The notes beneath the pieces are model-generated. The model made no database searches. It was given only the letters and a program-made list of their open reading frames with translations, and was not told where the DNA came from. DNA of 64,000 bases from SIG299 sp045531955 (GTDB lineage Bacteria > Bacillota > Clostridia > Lachnospirales > Lachnospiraceae): contig JAZSFC010000006.1 of NCBI GenBank assembly GCA_045531955.1, forward strand, positions 113,024-177,023, given 5' to 3'. Numbering within the stretch: the stretch's first letter is position 1; the number at the start of each line of letters is the position of its first letter. Of this stretch, positions 44,186 to 53,456 are shown piece after piece. A program made the position numbers and the translations under genes.

Positions 44186-44252
44186 AGTAATTTCTCACTT
44201 TCTTATAAAACCACAATATATAGTATATAAAGTTATATTTATTCAATATGTA

Positions 44253-45038
44253 TTAGAATTCTGAATACCAGTCACGAACGCAACGTTCCATAACTTCATC
44301 CGCTAACTGACGATATCCTTCTGCACCGGCAGATTTAGAATCATATAAATTAATCGGAAGACCATAGCTTGGAGCTTCTGCTAATCTTACATTTCTTGGA
44401 ATGATTGTTTTATATATATTCTGCTTTAAATTTTTCTTTACATTTTCTACTACTTGTAAAGACAAATTTGTTCTTGCATCATACATCGTAAAGACTACAC
44501 CCTCTATTTCTAGATCTGGATTAAGTCTCTTCTGAACCAAATCAATGGTATGCATTAACTGAGATAAACCTTCCAAAGCATAATATTCACATTGAATTGG
44601 AACAAGCACTGTATTAGCTGTTGTCATTGCATTTACAGTTAACATATTTAGTGACGGCGGACAATCAATTATAATATAATCATATTGATCTCTGACAGGA
44701 TCAATTAAACGTTTTAATATAAATTCACGATTATCAATACCAATTAATTCAATTTCAGCTCCGGCGAGATCTACATCAGAAGGAAGTACATATAAATTTT
44801 TCATACAACTTTTTGCTTTACATTCTTCTAATGTACATTCTCCTAACATCATATCATATACTGTCAATTTAAGTTTTTTCTTGTTAATTCCTAAGCCGGA
44901 CGTAGTATTTCCCTGAGGATCAATATCAATAACAAGAATATTATTTCCTTTTTCTGCAAGACATGCAGCAAGATTAATAGCCGTTGTTGTCTTACCAACA
45001 CCGCCCTTTTGGTTTGCAATTGCGATCGTTCTACCCAT
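44253..45038 (-). CDS. parA: chromosome partitioning ATPase ParA (Soj)
   Basis: 261 residues. Deviant Walker A KGGVGKTTT, A' motif VIDIDPQGN, Walker B IIIDCPP. It segregates the origin with ParB and in Bacillus also regulates DnaA. About 10 kb from dnaA. Confidence 0.96.
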   Translation of the reverse strand: MGRTIAIANQKGGVGKTTTAINLAACLAEKGNNILVIDIDPQGNTTSGLGINKKKLKLTVYDMMLGECTLEECKAKSCMKNLYVLPSDVDLAGAEIELIGIDNREFILKRLIDPVRDQYDYIIIDCPPSLNMLTVNAMTTANTVLVPIQCEYYALEGLSQLMHTIDLVQKRLNPDLEIEGVVFTMYDARTNLSLQVVENVKKNLKQNIYKTIIPRNVRLAEAPSYGLPINLYDSKSAGAEGYRQLADEVMERCVRDWYSEF

Positions 45039-45062
45039 AAAAATCCTTTCTATACAAAATAT

Positions 45063-45078
45063 TGTTTCACGTGAAACA
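45063..45078. other. parS site 2
   Basis: TGTTTCACGTGAAACA, exact consensus, 24 bases upstream of the parA start and 976 bases from site 1. Confidence 0.95.
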
Positions 45079-45102
45079 TTTTATACTAATTCTAGTGATT
45101 AA

Positions 45103-45138
45103 AAAATGTAAATGTCTCCAAAGAAACATTTACATTTT
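45103..45138 (-). terminator. terminator between degU and parA, possible parA attenuator
   Basis: Perfect 13-bp stem AAAATGTAAATGT/ACATTTACATTTT with a 10-base loop, followed on the minus strand by TTTTTTAATC. It ends the degSU transcript but also lies downstream of the predicted parA promoter. Confidence 0.8.
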
Positions 45139-45155
45139 CTTATCCCGATATAACA

Positions 45156-45184
45156 ATTATAATATAGAATTACTTCAGTGTCAA
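45156..45184 (-). promoter_or_regulatory. predicted parAB promoter
   Basis: TTGACA (45184-45179), 17-base spacer, TATAAT (45161-45156): consensus in both boxes. Transcription would begin near 45149 and meet the terminator hairpin at once. Confidence 0.75.
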
Positions 45185-45201
45185 AAACCTTTTCACATAA
45201 T

Positions 45202-45852
45202 TTAGTATAATTCTACAATATTATTTTTAATAGCATAAACCGCAGCCTGGGTTCTATCAAAAACACCAATTTTTTTAAAAATATTAGAAACATGATTTTT
45301 CACTGTTTTTTCACTGATAGAAAGTTTATATGCTATTTCTTTATTAAATAATCCTTCTGCTAAAAGCTTTAGAACTTCAATTTCTCTACGTGTCAATTTT
45401 TCATCTTCTAACATTTCTCTTTCTTGAGCAAGTTTTTCATTCATTATTGGAATCATAGAATAATCAATATATTTTTCTCCTGAATTTACAGTATATATTG
45501 CTTTTTTTAACACTGCAGATTCCGCATCCTTTAATACATACCCTTCTACACCAAGTTCTTCAGCTTTCAATAAATATTCAACTTCATTATGTATTGTAAG
45601 AATTAATACTTTTTGATTTTTATTCTTAGAAGTACGTAAATTTTCCAACATTTTAAGCCCATTCATTACAGGCATATTAATATCTAATAAAACTACATCC
45701 GGATTCAAAGAATCAATAACTTCCAGACACTCTTCTCCGTTTCCTGCTTCACCTACAACTTTTATATCACCATCTAATTCCAACAATTGTTTTAAACCTT
45801 CTCGTATCATAGAATGATCATCTGCAATTACAATTTTAATTATTCCATTCAT
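45202..45852 (-). CDS. degU: DegU-like response regulator (LuxR/NarL type)
   Basis: 216 residues. Receiver with D57 (VVLLDINMP), then a LuxR-type helix-turn-helix (TRREIEVLKLLAEGLFNKEIAYKLSISEKTVKNHVSNIFKKIGV). It overlaps degS by 17 bases. In Bacillus DegU controls exoenzymes, motility and biofilm; targets here are unknown. Confidence 0.88.
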   Translation of the reverse strand: MNGIIKIVIADDHSMIREGLKQLLELDGDIKVVGEAGNGEECLEVIDSLNPDVVLLDINMPVMNGLKMLENLRTSKNKNQKVLILTIHNEVEYLLKAEELGVEGYVLKDAESAVLKKAIYTVNSGEKYIDYSMIPIMNEKLAQEREMLEDEKLTRREIEVLKLLAEGLFNKEIAYKLSISEKTVKNHVSNIFKKIGVFDRTQAAVYAIKNNIVELY

Positions 45853-46924
45853 AAATATCCCCCTTTCGTAACGTATATTTTACCGGTACAAAAACGTGAA
45901 TTTTTGTTCCAACCCCAATTTTACTATCAATAGAAAATGAACCGGAAAGTAGCCTTGCTCTTTCTCTCATTGTTGATAAACCAAAACCATGAAGAAAATC
46001 TTCTTTTCCTTTACTTTCTACTTTCTGTAAATCAAATCCGATTCCGTTATCTTCTATATCAATTTCAATATTATTATCTAAATAGCTAATCCGTACAAAT
46101 ACATTTTTTGCATTAGAATGACGGACTGCATTATTACATGCTTCTTGTATGATACGATATAAAGTAACACTAACAATTGAAGAAAGTCCTTTTTCCTCAC
46201 CTTCCGATTGGAATTGAACATCCAGATGATAGTTTCGACGCAAATGCAGACAATAGGCCTCCACGGTAGAAGCAAGTCCGATATTATTAAGGGACATAGG
46301 ACGTAAATCATAAATAATTTCACGCATATCATTAATAATATCTTTATTTAAATCAATCATTGTCTGCAGTTCAAGTTTAACTTTAACCGGATCTCGGTCA
46401 ATCATTTTACTACAGTATTCCATTTTATGACCAAGACTGGTTAGACTTTGTACTGTGGAATCATGTAAATCTCTTGAAATTCTGTTACGATCCATTTCCT
46501 GAGTCTCTAATAATTTAGTACTGTAATCTACTAAAGTCCCATCTTCCTGCATCATACTTTGCTTTGTCTTCTGCTCCAACTCAGTAAAAAATTTTTTTAG
46601 ACGTTCAAAGGAGTTACATATCTTTTTCTGATTTTCCCACCGTTGTTCAGCTTCAATAAGTTTTGATGAAATTTCATCTAATTCATCTTTTTCAAGAACT
46701 TCATCCTCTTCCGTTCCTTCAAAAGAAAAAGGTGAAAACATTGATATATTTGGAATCTTTCTTTTTTCATTTTCTTCTATTATAAATTCCTGTTGACGTT
46801 TTTTGTATTCTAATTCTTTTTTTTCAGCAAGCAAAATATCTGATTGTTCCAAAGCGGTTTCATGCAAAGAACGTATAAATTCAAGCATTTCAAAATATTC
46901 ACTTTTTAAAGAATAAGTATCCAT
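45836..46924 (-). CDS. degS: DegS-like soluble histidine kinase
   Basis: 362 residues with no membrane helix. N-terminal coiled coil (about 25-125), HisKA_3 with H154 (SRDLHDSTVQ) and a HATPase (IIQEACNNAVRHSNAKNV, GFGLSTMRERA). Length and layout match DegS. It is located between rsmG and parA, where Bacillus has noc. Confidence 0.88.
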   Translation of the reverse strand: MDTYSLKSEYFEMLEFIRSLHETALEQSDILLAEKKELEYKKRQQEFIIEENEKRKIPNISMFSPFSFEGTEEDEVLEKDELDEISSKLIEAEQRWENQKKICNSFERLKKFFTELEQKTKQSMMQEDGTLVDYSTKLLETQEMDRNRISRDLHDSTVQSLTSLGHKMEYCSKMIDRDPVKVKLELQTMIDLNKDIINDMREIIYDLRPMSLNNIGLASTVEAYCLHLRRNYHLDVQFQSEGEEKGLSSIVSVTLYRIIQEACNNAVRHSNAKNVFVRISYLDNNIEIDIEDNGIGFDLQKVESKGKEDFLHGFGLSTMRERARLLSGSFSIDSKIGVGTKIHVFVPVKYTLRKGDIYEWNN

Positions 46925-46938
46925 TTCAACATCTTCCT

Positions 46939-47685
46939 TTACATCTTACCTTTTCCTGTTATAAGTGGCTGCTTTAATGGTTTACCTCCCGCACGAGGAT
47001 ATTTTTTTGGTGTTTGTTTTACTTTTTCAATTTTAATTAAAGTCCGGTCAATATCAGAATTAGGAAGCTGATACTTATATGTTTCACGATATTCTCCACC
47101 TAATTCACGAATTGCAAATTTAGCTTCTTGTAATTCTTCTTCAATTTCACCGGATTTGTATGGTATAAAATGTCCTCCCTGTTTTACAAACGGAAGACAA
47201 AATTCAGTTAATGAAACTAATCTGGCAACAGCACGTGAAACACAAAAATCAAATTTTTCACGATATTCCACTTTTAGAGCTGCCTCTTCTGCTCTTCCGT
47301 GAACAGCAACAATACCAGTTAAGCCAAGCTCTGAAATTACTTCCTGTAAAAAAACAATTCTCTTATTTAAAGAATCCATTAAAGTAATTTCGAGTTCAGG
47401 AAATGCAATTTTAAGCGGAATACCCGGAAAACCGGCACCGGTTCCCATGTCAAGAACTTTAATCTTTTTCCCTTTAAGTTTAATAATCTGATTTAATGCA
47501 AGACTATCCAAAAAATGCTTCTTTAATACATCTTCGTATTCTGTGATTGCAGTTAGATTCATTACTTTATTCTTTTCTATCAGCATTTCATAATACTTTT
47601 CTAACTGCTTCAGCTTCATATCATTTAAATCAATATTCCATTCTTTTAAATCTGCAAGAAAAACAGAATTATCCCGTTGCTCCAT
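46939..47685 (-). CDS. rsmG: 16S rRNA (guanine527-N7)-methyltransferase
   Basis: 248 residues. SAM-binding VLDMGTGAGFPGIPLKIAFPELEITLMDSLNKR, the GidB signature, and a conserved RAVARL. It methylates G527 in 16S rRNA; loss gives low-level streptomycin resistance in other bacteria. Next to mnmG as in most Firmicutes. The C-terminus is basic (PRAGGKPLKQPLITGKGKM). Confidence 0.96.
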   Translation of the reverse strand: MEQRDNSVFLADLKEWNIDLNDMKLKQLEKYYEMLIEKNKVMNLTAITEYEDVLKKHFLDSLALNQIIKLKGKKIKVLDMGTGAGFPGIPLKIAFPELEITLMDSLNKRIVFLQEVISELGLTGIVAVHGRAEEAALKVEYREKFDFCVSRAVARLVSLTEFCLPFVKQGGHFIPYKSGEIEEELQEAKFAIRELGGEYRETYKYQLPNSDIDRTLIKIEKVKQTPKKYPRAGGKPLKQPLITGKGKM

Positions 47686-47758
47686 AAGAACCTCTTCTCA
47701 GTTAATAAAACAATTTATCAAAATTAATAATAACATAATCGCAGAAAAATATCAAAAA

Positions 47759-49639
47759 CTAATTCTGCTTTAAATACACTAATAATACAGATATATCCGC
47801 AGGAGAAACACCGGAAATTCTGGACGCCTGACCAATATTTTCCGGCCGGATTTTCTTTAATTTTTGTCTTGCTTCTATACGAAGCGATGGTACATCATCA
47901 TAATTTAAATCAGCAGGAATTCTCCGGCTTTCCGTCTTTTTAAACTGTTCTACCTGACGCTGTTGCCGTTCAATATATCCAGAGTATTTTAATTCAATTT
48001 CCACCTGCTCTGTTACTTCTTCCGGAAGTTCAACACGCTCTGTATCAATTTCTGCAAGCATTTCATAATTTAATTCAGGACGCATCAATAAATCTGCCAT
48101 GGAAACAGCCGTCTTTAATGGTGTACTGTTATGAGCAGCTAAAAATTCCTGCACTTTTGCATTACCGCCAACCATCTTATTTTTTAAACGATTCGTTTCT
48201 TCTAAGATGAAACGTTCTTTTTCTACTAAATGGTTATAACGTTTCTCAGTAATCAATCCGATCTCATAACCGATTTTCGTAAGACGTAAGTCTGCATTAT
48301 CCTGACGAAGCAGTAAACGGTATTCCGCACGGGAAGTCATCATACGATAAGGCTCATGGGTTTCCTTTGTTACTAAATCATCAATTAATACACCAATATA
48401 AGCCTGGGAACGGTCAAGTACAATTGGTTCCATTCCTTTTAATTTTCTTGCAGCATTTATACCTGCCATGATACCCTGTGCAGCTGCTTCTTCGTAACCG
48501 GAACTTCCGTTCATCTGTCCGGCACTGAATAATCCGGAAATAGATTTAAATTCCAGACTTGGTTTTAACTGCATCGGATTAATGCAATCATATTCTATTG
48601 CATAAGCATTACGGACAATTTTTGCATGTTCAAGACCCGGTACAGATCGATACATTTTATATTGTACATCTTCCGGCAAAGAACTGGACATACCTGAAAT
48701 ATACATTTCATTTGTATAATTTCCTTCCGGTTCAATAAATACCTGATGACGTTCCTTATCCGGAAATTTCATTACCTTATCTTCAATAGAAGGACAATAA
48801 CGGGGGCCTGTTCCTTCAATTGCTCCGGAATATAGTGGTGAACGATCAATATTGCTCCGTATAATATCATGAGTTATTTCATTCGTATAAGTTAACCAAC
48901 AGGAAACCTGCTCTTTATTCAAAGAATTCCTGTCAGTTTCAAAAGAAAACGGAACTACTTTTTCATCACCAAATTGTTCTTCCATTTTAGAAAAATCAAT
49001 GGAACGTTTATCGATTCTAGCAGGGGTACCTGTTTTAAATCGATAAATTTCAATTCCAAGATTTTTTAAACAATCAGTCAAATGATTTGCTGCAGGAAGT
49101 CCGTTTGGTCCGGTATAGTGACTTACATCACCATAAATACATCTTGCCTTTAAATAAGTTCCTGTACAAATAATTGCTGCTTTACAAGGATAAACGGCAT
49201 TGGAATATGTTCTTACACCGGTAACTTGAGAGTTTTCCACAAGTATTTCACAAATTTCTCCCTGTTTTACACATAAATTAGGCTGGTTTTCCACAATTTT
49301 TCTCATGGATTGTGAATAACTTTGTTTATCCGCCTGTGCACGGAGAGAATGTACCGCCGGGCCTTTAGAAACATTCAACATTTTTGACTGTATATAAGTA
49401 CGGTCAATATTTTTTCCCATTTCACCGCCAAGAGCATCAATTTCACGAACCAAATGTCCTTTAGATGTACCTCCGATATTTGGATTACAAGGCATTAAAG
49501 CAATAGAATCCATACTTACGGTAAACATAATTGTATTCAGCCCAAGTCTGGCACAAGCAAGAGCAGCTTCGCATCCTGCATGTCCTGCACCGATAACTGC
49601 CACATCATAACTTTCGTAATAGTAAAGTTTTTCTTCCAT
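47759..49639 (-). CDS. mnmG: tRNA uridine 5-carboxymethylaminomethyl modification enzyme MnmG (GidA)
   Basis: 626 residues from MEEKLYYYESYDVAVIG; GGAAGG precedes this ATG, and the upstream ATG at 49675 has no such site. FAD motif VIGAGHAGCEAALACARLG, CNPNIGGTSKGHLVREIDALGG, and the C-terminal tRNA-binding helical domain (RISGVSPADISVLLVYL). It acts with MnmE on U34 of tRNAs. Confidence 0.97.
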   Translation of the reverse strand: MEEKLYYYESYDVAVIGAGHAGCEAALACARLGLNTIMFTVSMDSIALMPCNPNIGGTSKGHLVREIDALGGEMGKNIDRTYIQSKMLNVSKGPAVHSLRAQADKQSYSQSMRKIVENQPNLCVKQGEICEILVENSQVTGVRTYSNAVYPCKAAIICTGTYLKARCIYGDVSHYTGPNGLPAANHLTDCLKNLGIEIYRFKTGTPARIDKRSIDFSKMEEQFGDEKVVPFSFETDRNSLNKEQVSCWLTYTNEITHDIIRSNIDRSPLYSGAIEGTGPRYCPSIEDKVMKFPDKERHQVFIEPEGNYTNEMYISGMSSSLPEDVQYKMYRSVPGLEHAKIVRNAYAIEYDCINPMQLKPSLEFKSISGLFSAGQMNGSSGYEEAAAQGIMAGINAARKLKGMEPIVLDRSQAYIGVLIDDLVTKETHEPYRMMTSRAEYRLLLRQDNADLRLTKIGYEIGLITEKRYNHLVEKERFILEETNRLKNKMVGGNAKVQEFLAAHNSTPLKTAVSMADLLMRPELNYEMLAEIDTERVELPEEVTEQVEIELKYSGYIERQQRQVEQFKKTESRRIPADLNYDDVPSLRIEARQKLKKIRPENIGQASRISGVSPADISVLLVYLKQN

Positions 49640-49687
49640 TTTGTTATCCTTCCTGACTATTACAGCATTTTTCACTTACTGTCAAAT

Positions 49688-51067
49688 CTATTTACCCATA
49701 CAAAATTCTTTAAAGATGGTATCAATCAAATCTTCGTCCACTGCTTCACCAATAATTTCACCAAGCATTTGATAAGCATTCATTAAATCGATGGAATAGA
49801 AATCTTCTGGCATATCGAGAGCCAGACTTTCTAACACTTTTTCCAGACTTATCTTTGCTTCAAAAAGTGCCTGTTTATGCCGAAGATTCGTAATAAAAAC
49901 TTCTTCTTTTTTATCAATCAAACCGGAATAAAACATTTTTTCCACAGCTTCAGCAAAAGCATCCATTCCTGTTTCTTCTTTTGCAGAAATTACAAATACC
50001 TGTTTTCCTGTCTTTTCTTCCAATTCTTCCTTTGTTACCTTCATAAAAAGGTCCGATTTATTTAATAAAACTACTGCTTTTTTCTCTTGAATCATAGAAA
50101 TGACAGCTTCATCATTTTCGTCTAATTCTCTGGAAGCATCCGCTACATAAATTACAAAATCTGCACCTTCAGCTTCTGTTTTTGCACGTTCCACACCGAT
50201 TTTCTCAACCATATCCTGTGTATGACGGATTCCGGCAGTATCAATAATACGAAGTACAATTCCTTTTATTTGAATCAGTTCTTCTAAAGTATCTCGGGTA
50301 GTACCCGGAATATCGGTAACAATTGCACGCTCTTCACCAACAAGAACATTCATTAGTGTAGATTTTCCGGCATTCGGTTTACCTAAAATAACGGTACGGA
50401 TACCTTCTTTAATTATTTTTCCGTCTTCTGCATTTTTCAAAAGAATTTTTATTTCTTTTAGATTCTTTTCTGTATGCTCTTTTAAGGTATCTGTAAATCC
50501 GTCTAAAGAAATATGTTCCGGATCATCCAGTGCTGCCTCAATAAATGCCGTATCACGTAAAACAGAATCTCTAATTTCCTTTATTTTTTTGCAAAGGTTA
50601 CCGTTTAACTGGCGAACAGAGTTTTTTACTGCCTGCTCATTGGTAGCATGAATTAAATCAATAACTGCTTCAGCCTGGGATAAATCAATTCTTCCGTTTA
50701 AAAAAGCACGTTTGGTAAATTCACCCGGCTCTGCTATTCGTGCTCCGTGAATTAAAACCAATTCCAAAATTTTTTTTGTAACAATCATACCACCATGACA
50801 ATTGATTTCTACTACATCTTCTGTTGTATAGGTATTTGGTGCTTTCATAACGGAAATTAATGCTTCATCAAGCATATTTTCACCGTCCATGATAGTTCCA
50901 TAATGCAACGTATGAGATTTCACATCAGATAATTTTTTCTGATTTTTTTTAGAAACAAAAATTTTATCTGCAATCACAATAGCATCAGCTCCGCTTATTC
51001 GTATAATACTGATACCGGCATTCGTAGTACCTGTTGCAATTGCTGCAATTGTATCATGATTTCTCAT
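49688..51067 (-). CDS. mnmE: tRNA modification GTPase MnmE (TrmE)
   Basis: 459 residues. N-terminal folate-binding domain (DTIAAIATGTTNAGISIIRISG), helical domain, and G domain with GKPNAGKST, DIPGTTRD, DTAG and NKSD. The C-terminal CMGK motif is present (FCMGK end). It forms a complex with MnmG, encoded 48 bases downstream. Confidence 0.98.
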   Translation of the reverse strand: MRNHDTIAAIATGTTNAGISIIRISGADAIVIADKIFVSKKNQKKLSDVKSHTLHYGTIMDGENMLDEALISVMKAPNTYTTEDVVEINCHGGMIVTKKILELVLIHGARIAEPGEFTKRAFLNGRIDLSQAEAVIDLIHATNEQAVKNSVRQLNGNLCKKIKEIRDSVLRDTAFIEAALDDPEHISLDGFTDTLKEHTEKNLKEIKILLKNAEDGKIIKEGIRTVILGKPNAGKSTLMNVLVGEERAIVTDIPGTTRDTLEELIQIKGIVLRIIDTAGIRHTQDMVEKIGVERAKTEAEGADFVIYVADASRELDENDEAVISMIQEKKAVVLLNKSDLFMKVTKEELEEKTGKQVFVISAKEETGMDAFAEAVEKMFYSGLIDKKEEVFITNLRHKQALFEAKISLEKVLESLALDMPEDFYSIDLMNAYQMLGEIIGEAVDEDLIDTIFKEFCMGK

Positions 51068-51118
51068 TGCTGCTATCCTTTCTTATAACCAAAATGTAGT
51101 TCAAATGTTACAAGTAAA

Positions 51119-51147
51119 AAAGGTGTCCCATCCGCTGAGACACCTTT
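51119..51147 (-). terminator. hairpin with T tract between jag and mnmE
   Basis: Stem AAAGGTGTC/GACACCTTT extended by wobble pairs, followed on the minus strand by TTTTTAC. It may partly terminate transcription after jag. Confidence 0.75.
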
Positions 51148-51153
51148 GTGGTA

Positions 51154-51924
51154 TTATTCTTCTGTCTTCTCTACCGGAGTTTCAGTTTCTTCTGTATTAC
51201 CATACTGATATGGCTGCTTACGGTAATTAGACTTGTTATAGCTGCCCTTACGGTAGCTGTTTCTGTTGTAACCATAATTTCTGCTGTAGTCTTTAACACC
51301 CTTCTTTAAAGTAACTACAATTTTACGATATGGCTCTTCACCTTCACTATGAGTTTCTACAAATTTATCGTTTTGAAGAGCAGAATGGATAATTCTTCTT
51401 TCATATGGATTCATTGGCTCTAATGCAACGCTCTTTCTTGTCTTCTTAACCTTGTAAGCGATATTCTTTGCCAGATTTTCCAATGTTTCTTTTCTTCTTT
51501 CTCTGTAATTTTCAGTATCAAGTTTTACTTTAATGTAATCTTCACTTTCCTTGTTTACAACAAGGCTAACAAGATACTGTAAAGAATCAAGAGTTTGACC
51601 TCTCTTACCGATGAGAACACCCATATCTTCGCCGACAATATTAATATTCATTGTCTTTTCTTCTTCATTATAATCAACCGCAATTTCAGACTGGATTTCC
51701 ATTAACTTGAAAATATCTTCTAAAAAGCTTACTGCTTTATCCTGCATTGTTTCCTTTAATGCTATACGAATTTTAGCCGGCTTTTTATTTAAACCTAAAA
51801 ATCCGCTGGTTTCTTTTTCTACTACTTCAATATCTACATTTTCTCTTGTAGAACCTAACTGAATTAACGCTTCTGTAATAGCGTCATCTACTGTTTTTGC
51901 TGTAACCTCGATCCAATTTCTCAT
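51154..51924 (-). CDS. jag: Jag/KhpB RNA-binding protein
   Basis: 256 residues. Jag-N domain (1-55), KH domain with IGKRGQTLDSLQ (about 110-135), R3H domain (PYERRIIHSALQND ... PYRKIVV). The last ~50 residues form a Tyr/Asn/Arg/Gly-rich tail (SRNYGYNRNSYRKGSYNKS) and a Glu/Thr end. This tail is not part of the standard family and looks like a disordered RNA-binding extension. It lies 12 bases after yidC. Confidence 0.93.
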   Translation of the reverse strand: MRNWIEVTAKTVDDAITEALIQLGSTRENVDIEVVEKETSGFLGLNKKPAKIRIALKETMQDKAVSFLEDIFKLMEIQSEIAVDYNEEEKTMNINIVGEDMGVLIGKRGQTLDSLQYLVSLVVNKESEDYIKVKLDTENYRERRKETLENLAKNIAYKVKKTRKSVALEPMNPYERRIIHSALQNDKFVETHSEGEEPYRKIVVTLKKGVKDYSRNYGYNRNSYRKGSYNKSNYRKQPYQYGNTEETETPVEKTEE

Positions 51925-51936
51925 TACTCATCCCTC

Positions 51937-53214
51937 TTAATCTTTCTTCATCATATTTGCATAACCGGAAATAGATTTTTTATCTGAATTTGCGGATGCT
52001 GTTGTCTTTTCTGCAGTATAATTTTTGCCGGTCGCATTTGCATAAGAAGATGTTGTGCTCTTCTTAGATTCTGCTGCAGCATAAGAATCAATGGATTTTG
52101 TTTGCATTTTAGCAAGTTCTGCCATCTGATTACCGGATGCAATACCCATCTTTTCTCTTTTCTTATTCATTTTTTCTACATTCTGCTTAATCATTTCATC
52201 CATATCTAATTTGTCAATATGACGATTGATAAAGAACTGATAAATGATTGTTACAACAGTACTTGCAATCCAGTAAATACCTACACAGATTGGGAACATC
52301 CAACACATAAAACCGGACATGAAAGGCATAATATACATCATGCTGTTCATACTCTGAACCATAACATTTTCTTCACCCTGCTTATTGGTATTCTTAGTTT
52401 TAGCCATGGAAAGCTTAGACTGGAATAACTGTGTCACAATAGCAAGTACCGGAATTAATAATGCCAAGCTGAAACCATAATACTGAGGTGTATTTAAAAG
52501 GTTAAAGCCCCAAACAGAATGAATTGCATTAATCTGTTCTGCATTCGTATTAATAATATCCGCTGCAGATGGGAATTTTTCAGCTAAAGCTGTCCACTCA
52601 TTGGTACCGAATTTTGTCATGATATCAACTAAATGGGCATTTGTAAAAACACCTTCACTCATCTCAGAAAAATTCTTTGTCTGAACAGCAAGAGTAGTAG
52701 CCATTTCAGACATATATGCAAAATAATCCTGATTCTTTATACCTTCTGCAATTGCATTATATAACTCATAAATATCCGGTACATAAGCAGGAATTGCATA
52801 GATAATACGATATAATGCAAACATTAATGGGAACATAATCAGCATAGGAAGACAACCTGCTGTTGGACTTGTGCCGTACTTATCATACACAGCCTGCTGT
52901 TCCATCTGCATCATCCGCATTGCTTTTTCATCGTTTTTCTTATTTTTATACTTTTCCTGAATTGCAGTCAGTTCCGGATTCATAATATTTGACATTTTAG
53001 AGAACTTCTGCTGCTTTACAGTTAAAGGAGTCATAAGCAATTTTGTTACAATAGTAAATAAGATTACCGTAACCGCAACGATTCCGTTTTTTTCATCACT
53101 AAACAGTTCATATATTTTATCCAGTAAAATATATAATAAATTAAAAATCCATCCAAAGATAGTTGCAAACGGTCCTAAAAACCCGCCAACTTTAGTCAAT
53201 ACAAGTAATTCCAA
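51937..53214 (-). CDS. yidC: membrane protein insertase YidC/OxaA
   Basis: About 425 residues. TTG start at 53214 is chosen because AGGAGG lies 9 bases before it; the ATG at 53241 would place that ribosome-binding site inside the gene. Membrane segments around 10-35, 45-70 (TVILFTIVTKLLMTPLT with the conserved Lys/Arg region), 120-150 (GCLPMLIMFPLMFALYRII) and 240-330. Cytoplasmic Lys-rich C-terminus, Ala/Ser/Tyr-rich. No lipobox. Confidence 0.94.
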   Translation of the reverse strand: MELLVLTKVGGFLGPFATIFGWIFNLLYILLDKIYELFSDEKNGIVAVTVILFTIVTKLLMTPLTVKQQKFSKMSNIMNPELTAIQEKYKNKKNDEKAMRMMQMEQQAVYDKYGTSPTAGCLPMLIMFPLMFALYRIIYAIPAYVPDIYELYNAIAEGIKNQDYFAYMSEMATTLAVQTKNFSEMSEGVFTNAHLVDIMTKFGTNEWTALAEKFPSAADIINTNAEQINAIHSVWGFNLLNTPQYYGFSLALLIPVLAIVTQLFQSKLSMAKTKNTNKQGEENVMVQSMNSMMYIMPFMSGFMCWMFPICVGIYWIASTVVTIIYQFFINRHIDKLDMDEMIKQNVEKMNKKREKMGIASGNQMAELAKMQTKSIDSYAAAESKKSTTSSYANATGKNYTAEKTTASANSDKKSISGYANMMKKD

Positions 53215-53252
53215 ATCGATAGTCCTCCTAGATAAATACATTATCTTTATTA

Positions 53253-53441
53253 AAATAACTATTTAGTCCATCCCACTACATTCATAAAACCTGCCGGAAA
53301 ACCGTCAGTCGTTGCTTCGCAACTCAACGTTTTATTCATGTAAATGGGTTGTACTAATTGTCTTATATTTATTATACATACAGTTATACAAACACGTTTG
53401 CAATCTGTATGTATAATAAATATAAGACTAAATAGTTATTT
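53253..53441. repeat. 189-bp nested inverted-repeat element between yidC and yidD
   Basis: Outer 16-bp perfect arms AAATAACTATTTAGTC (53253-53268) and its complement (53426-53441). Inside, a second perfect 24-bp pair at 53360-53383 and 53405-53428, beginning GTCTTATATTTATTATACAT, around a 21-base loop with CAAACACGTTTG. The left part (53270-53350) also folds imperfectly (ACATTCATAAAAC with GTTTTATTCATGT). The whole can form a stem with two branches. Insertion in an otherwise tight operon suggests a mobile or regulatory element. Confidence 0.65.
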
Positions 53442-53456
53442 AAAAACAAAAAATGG

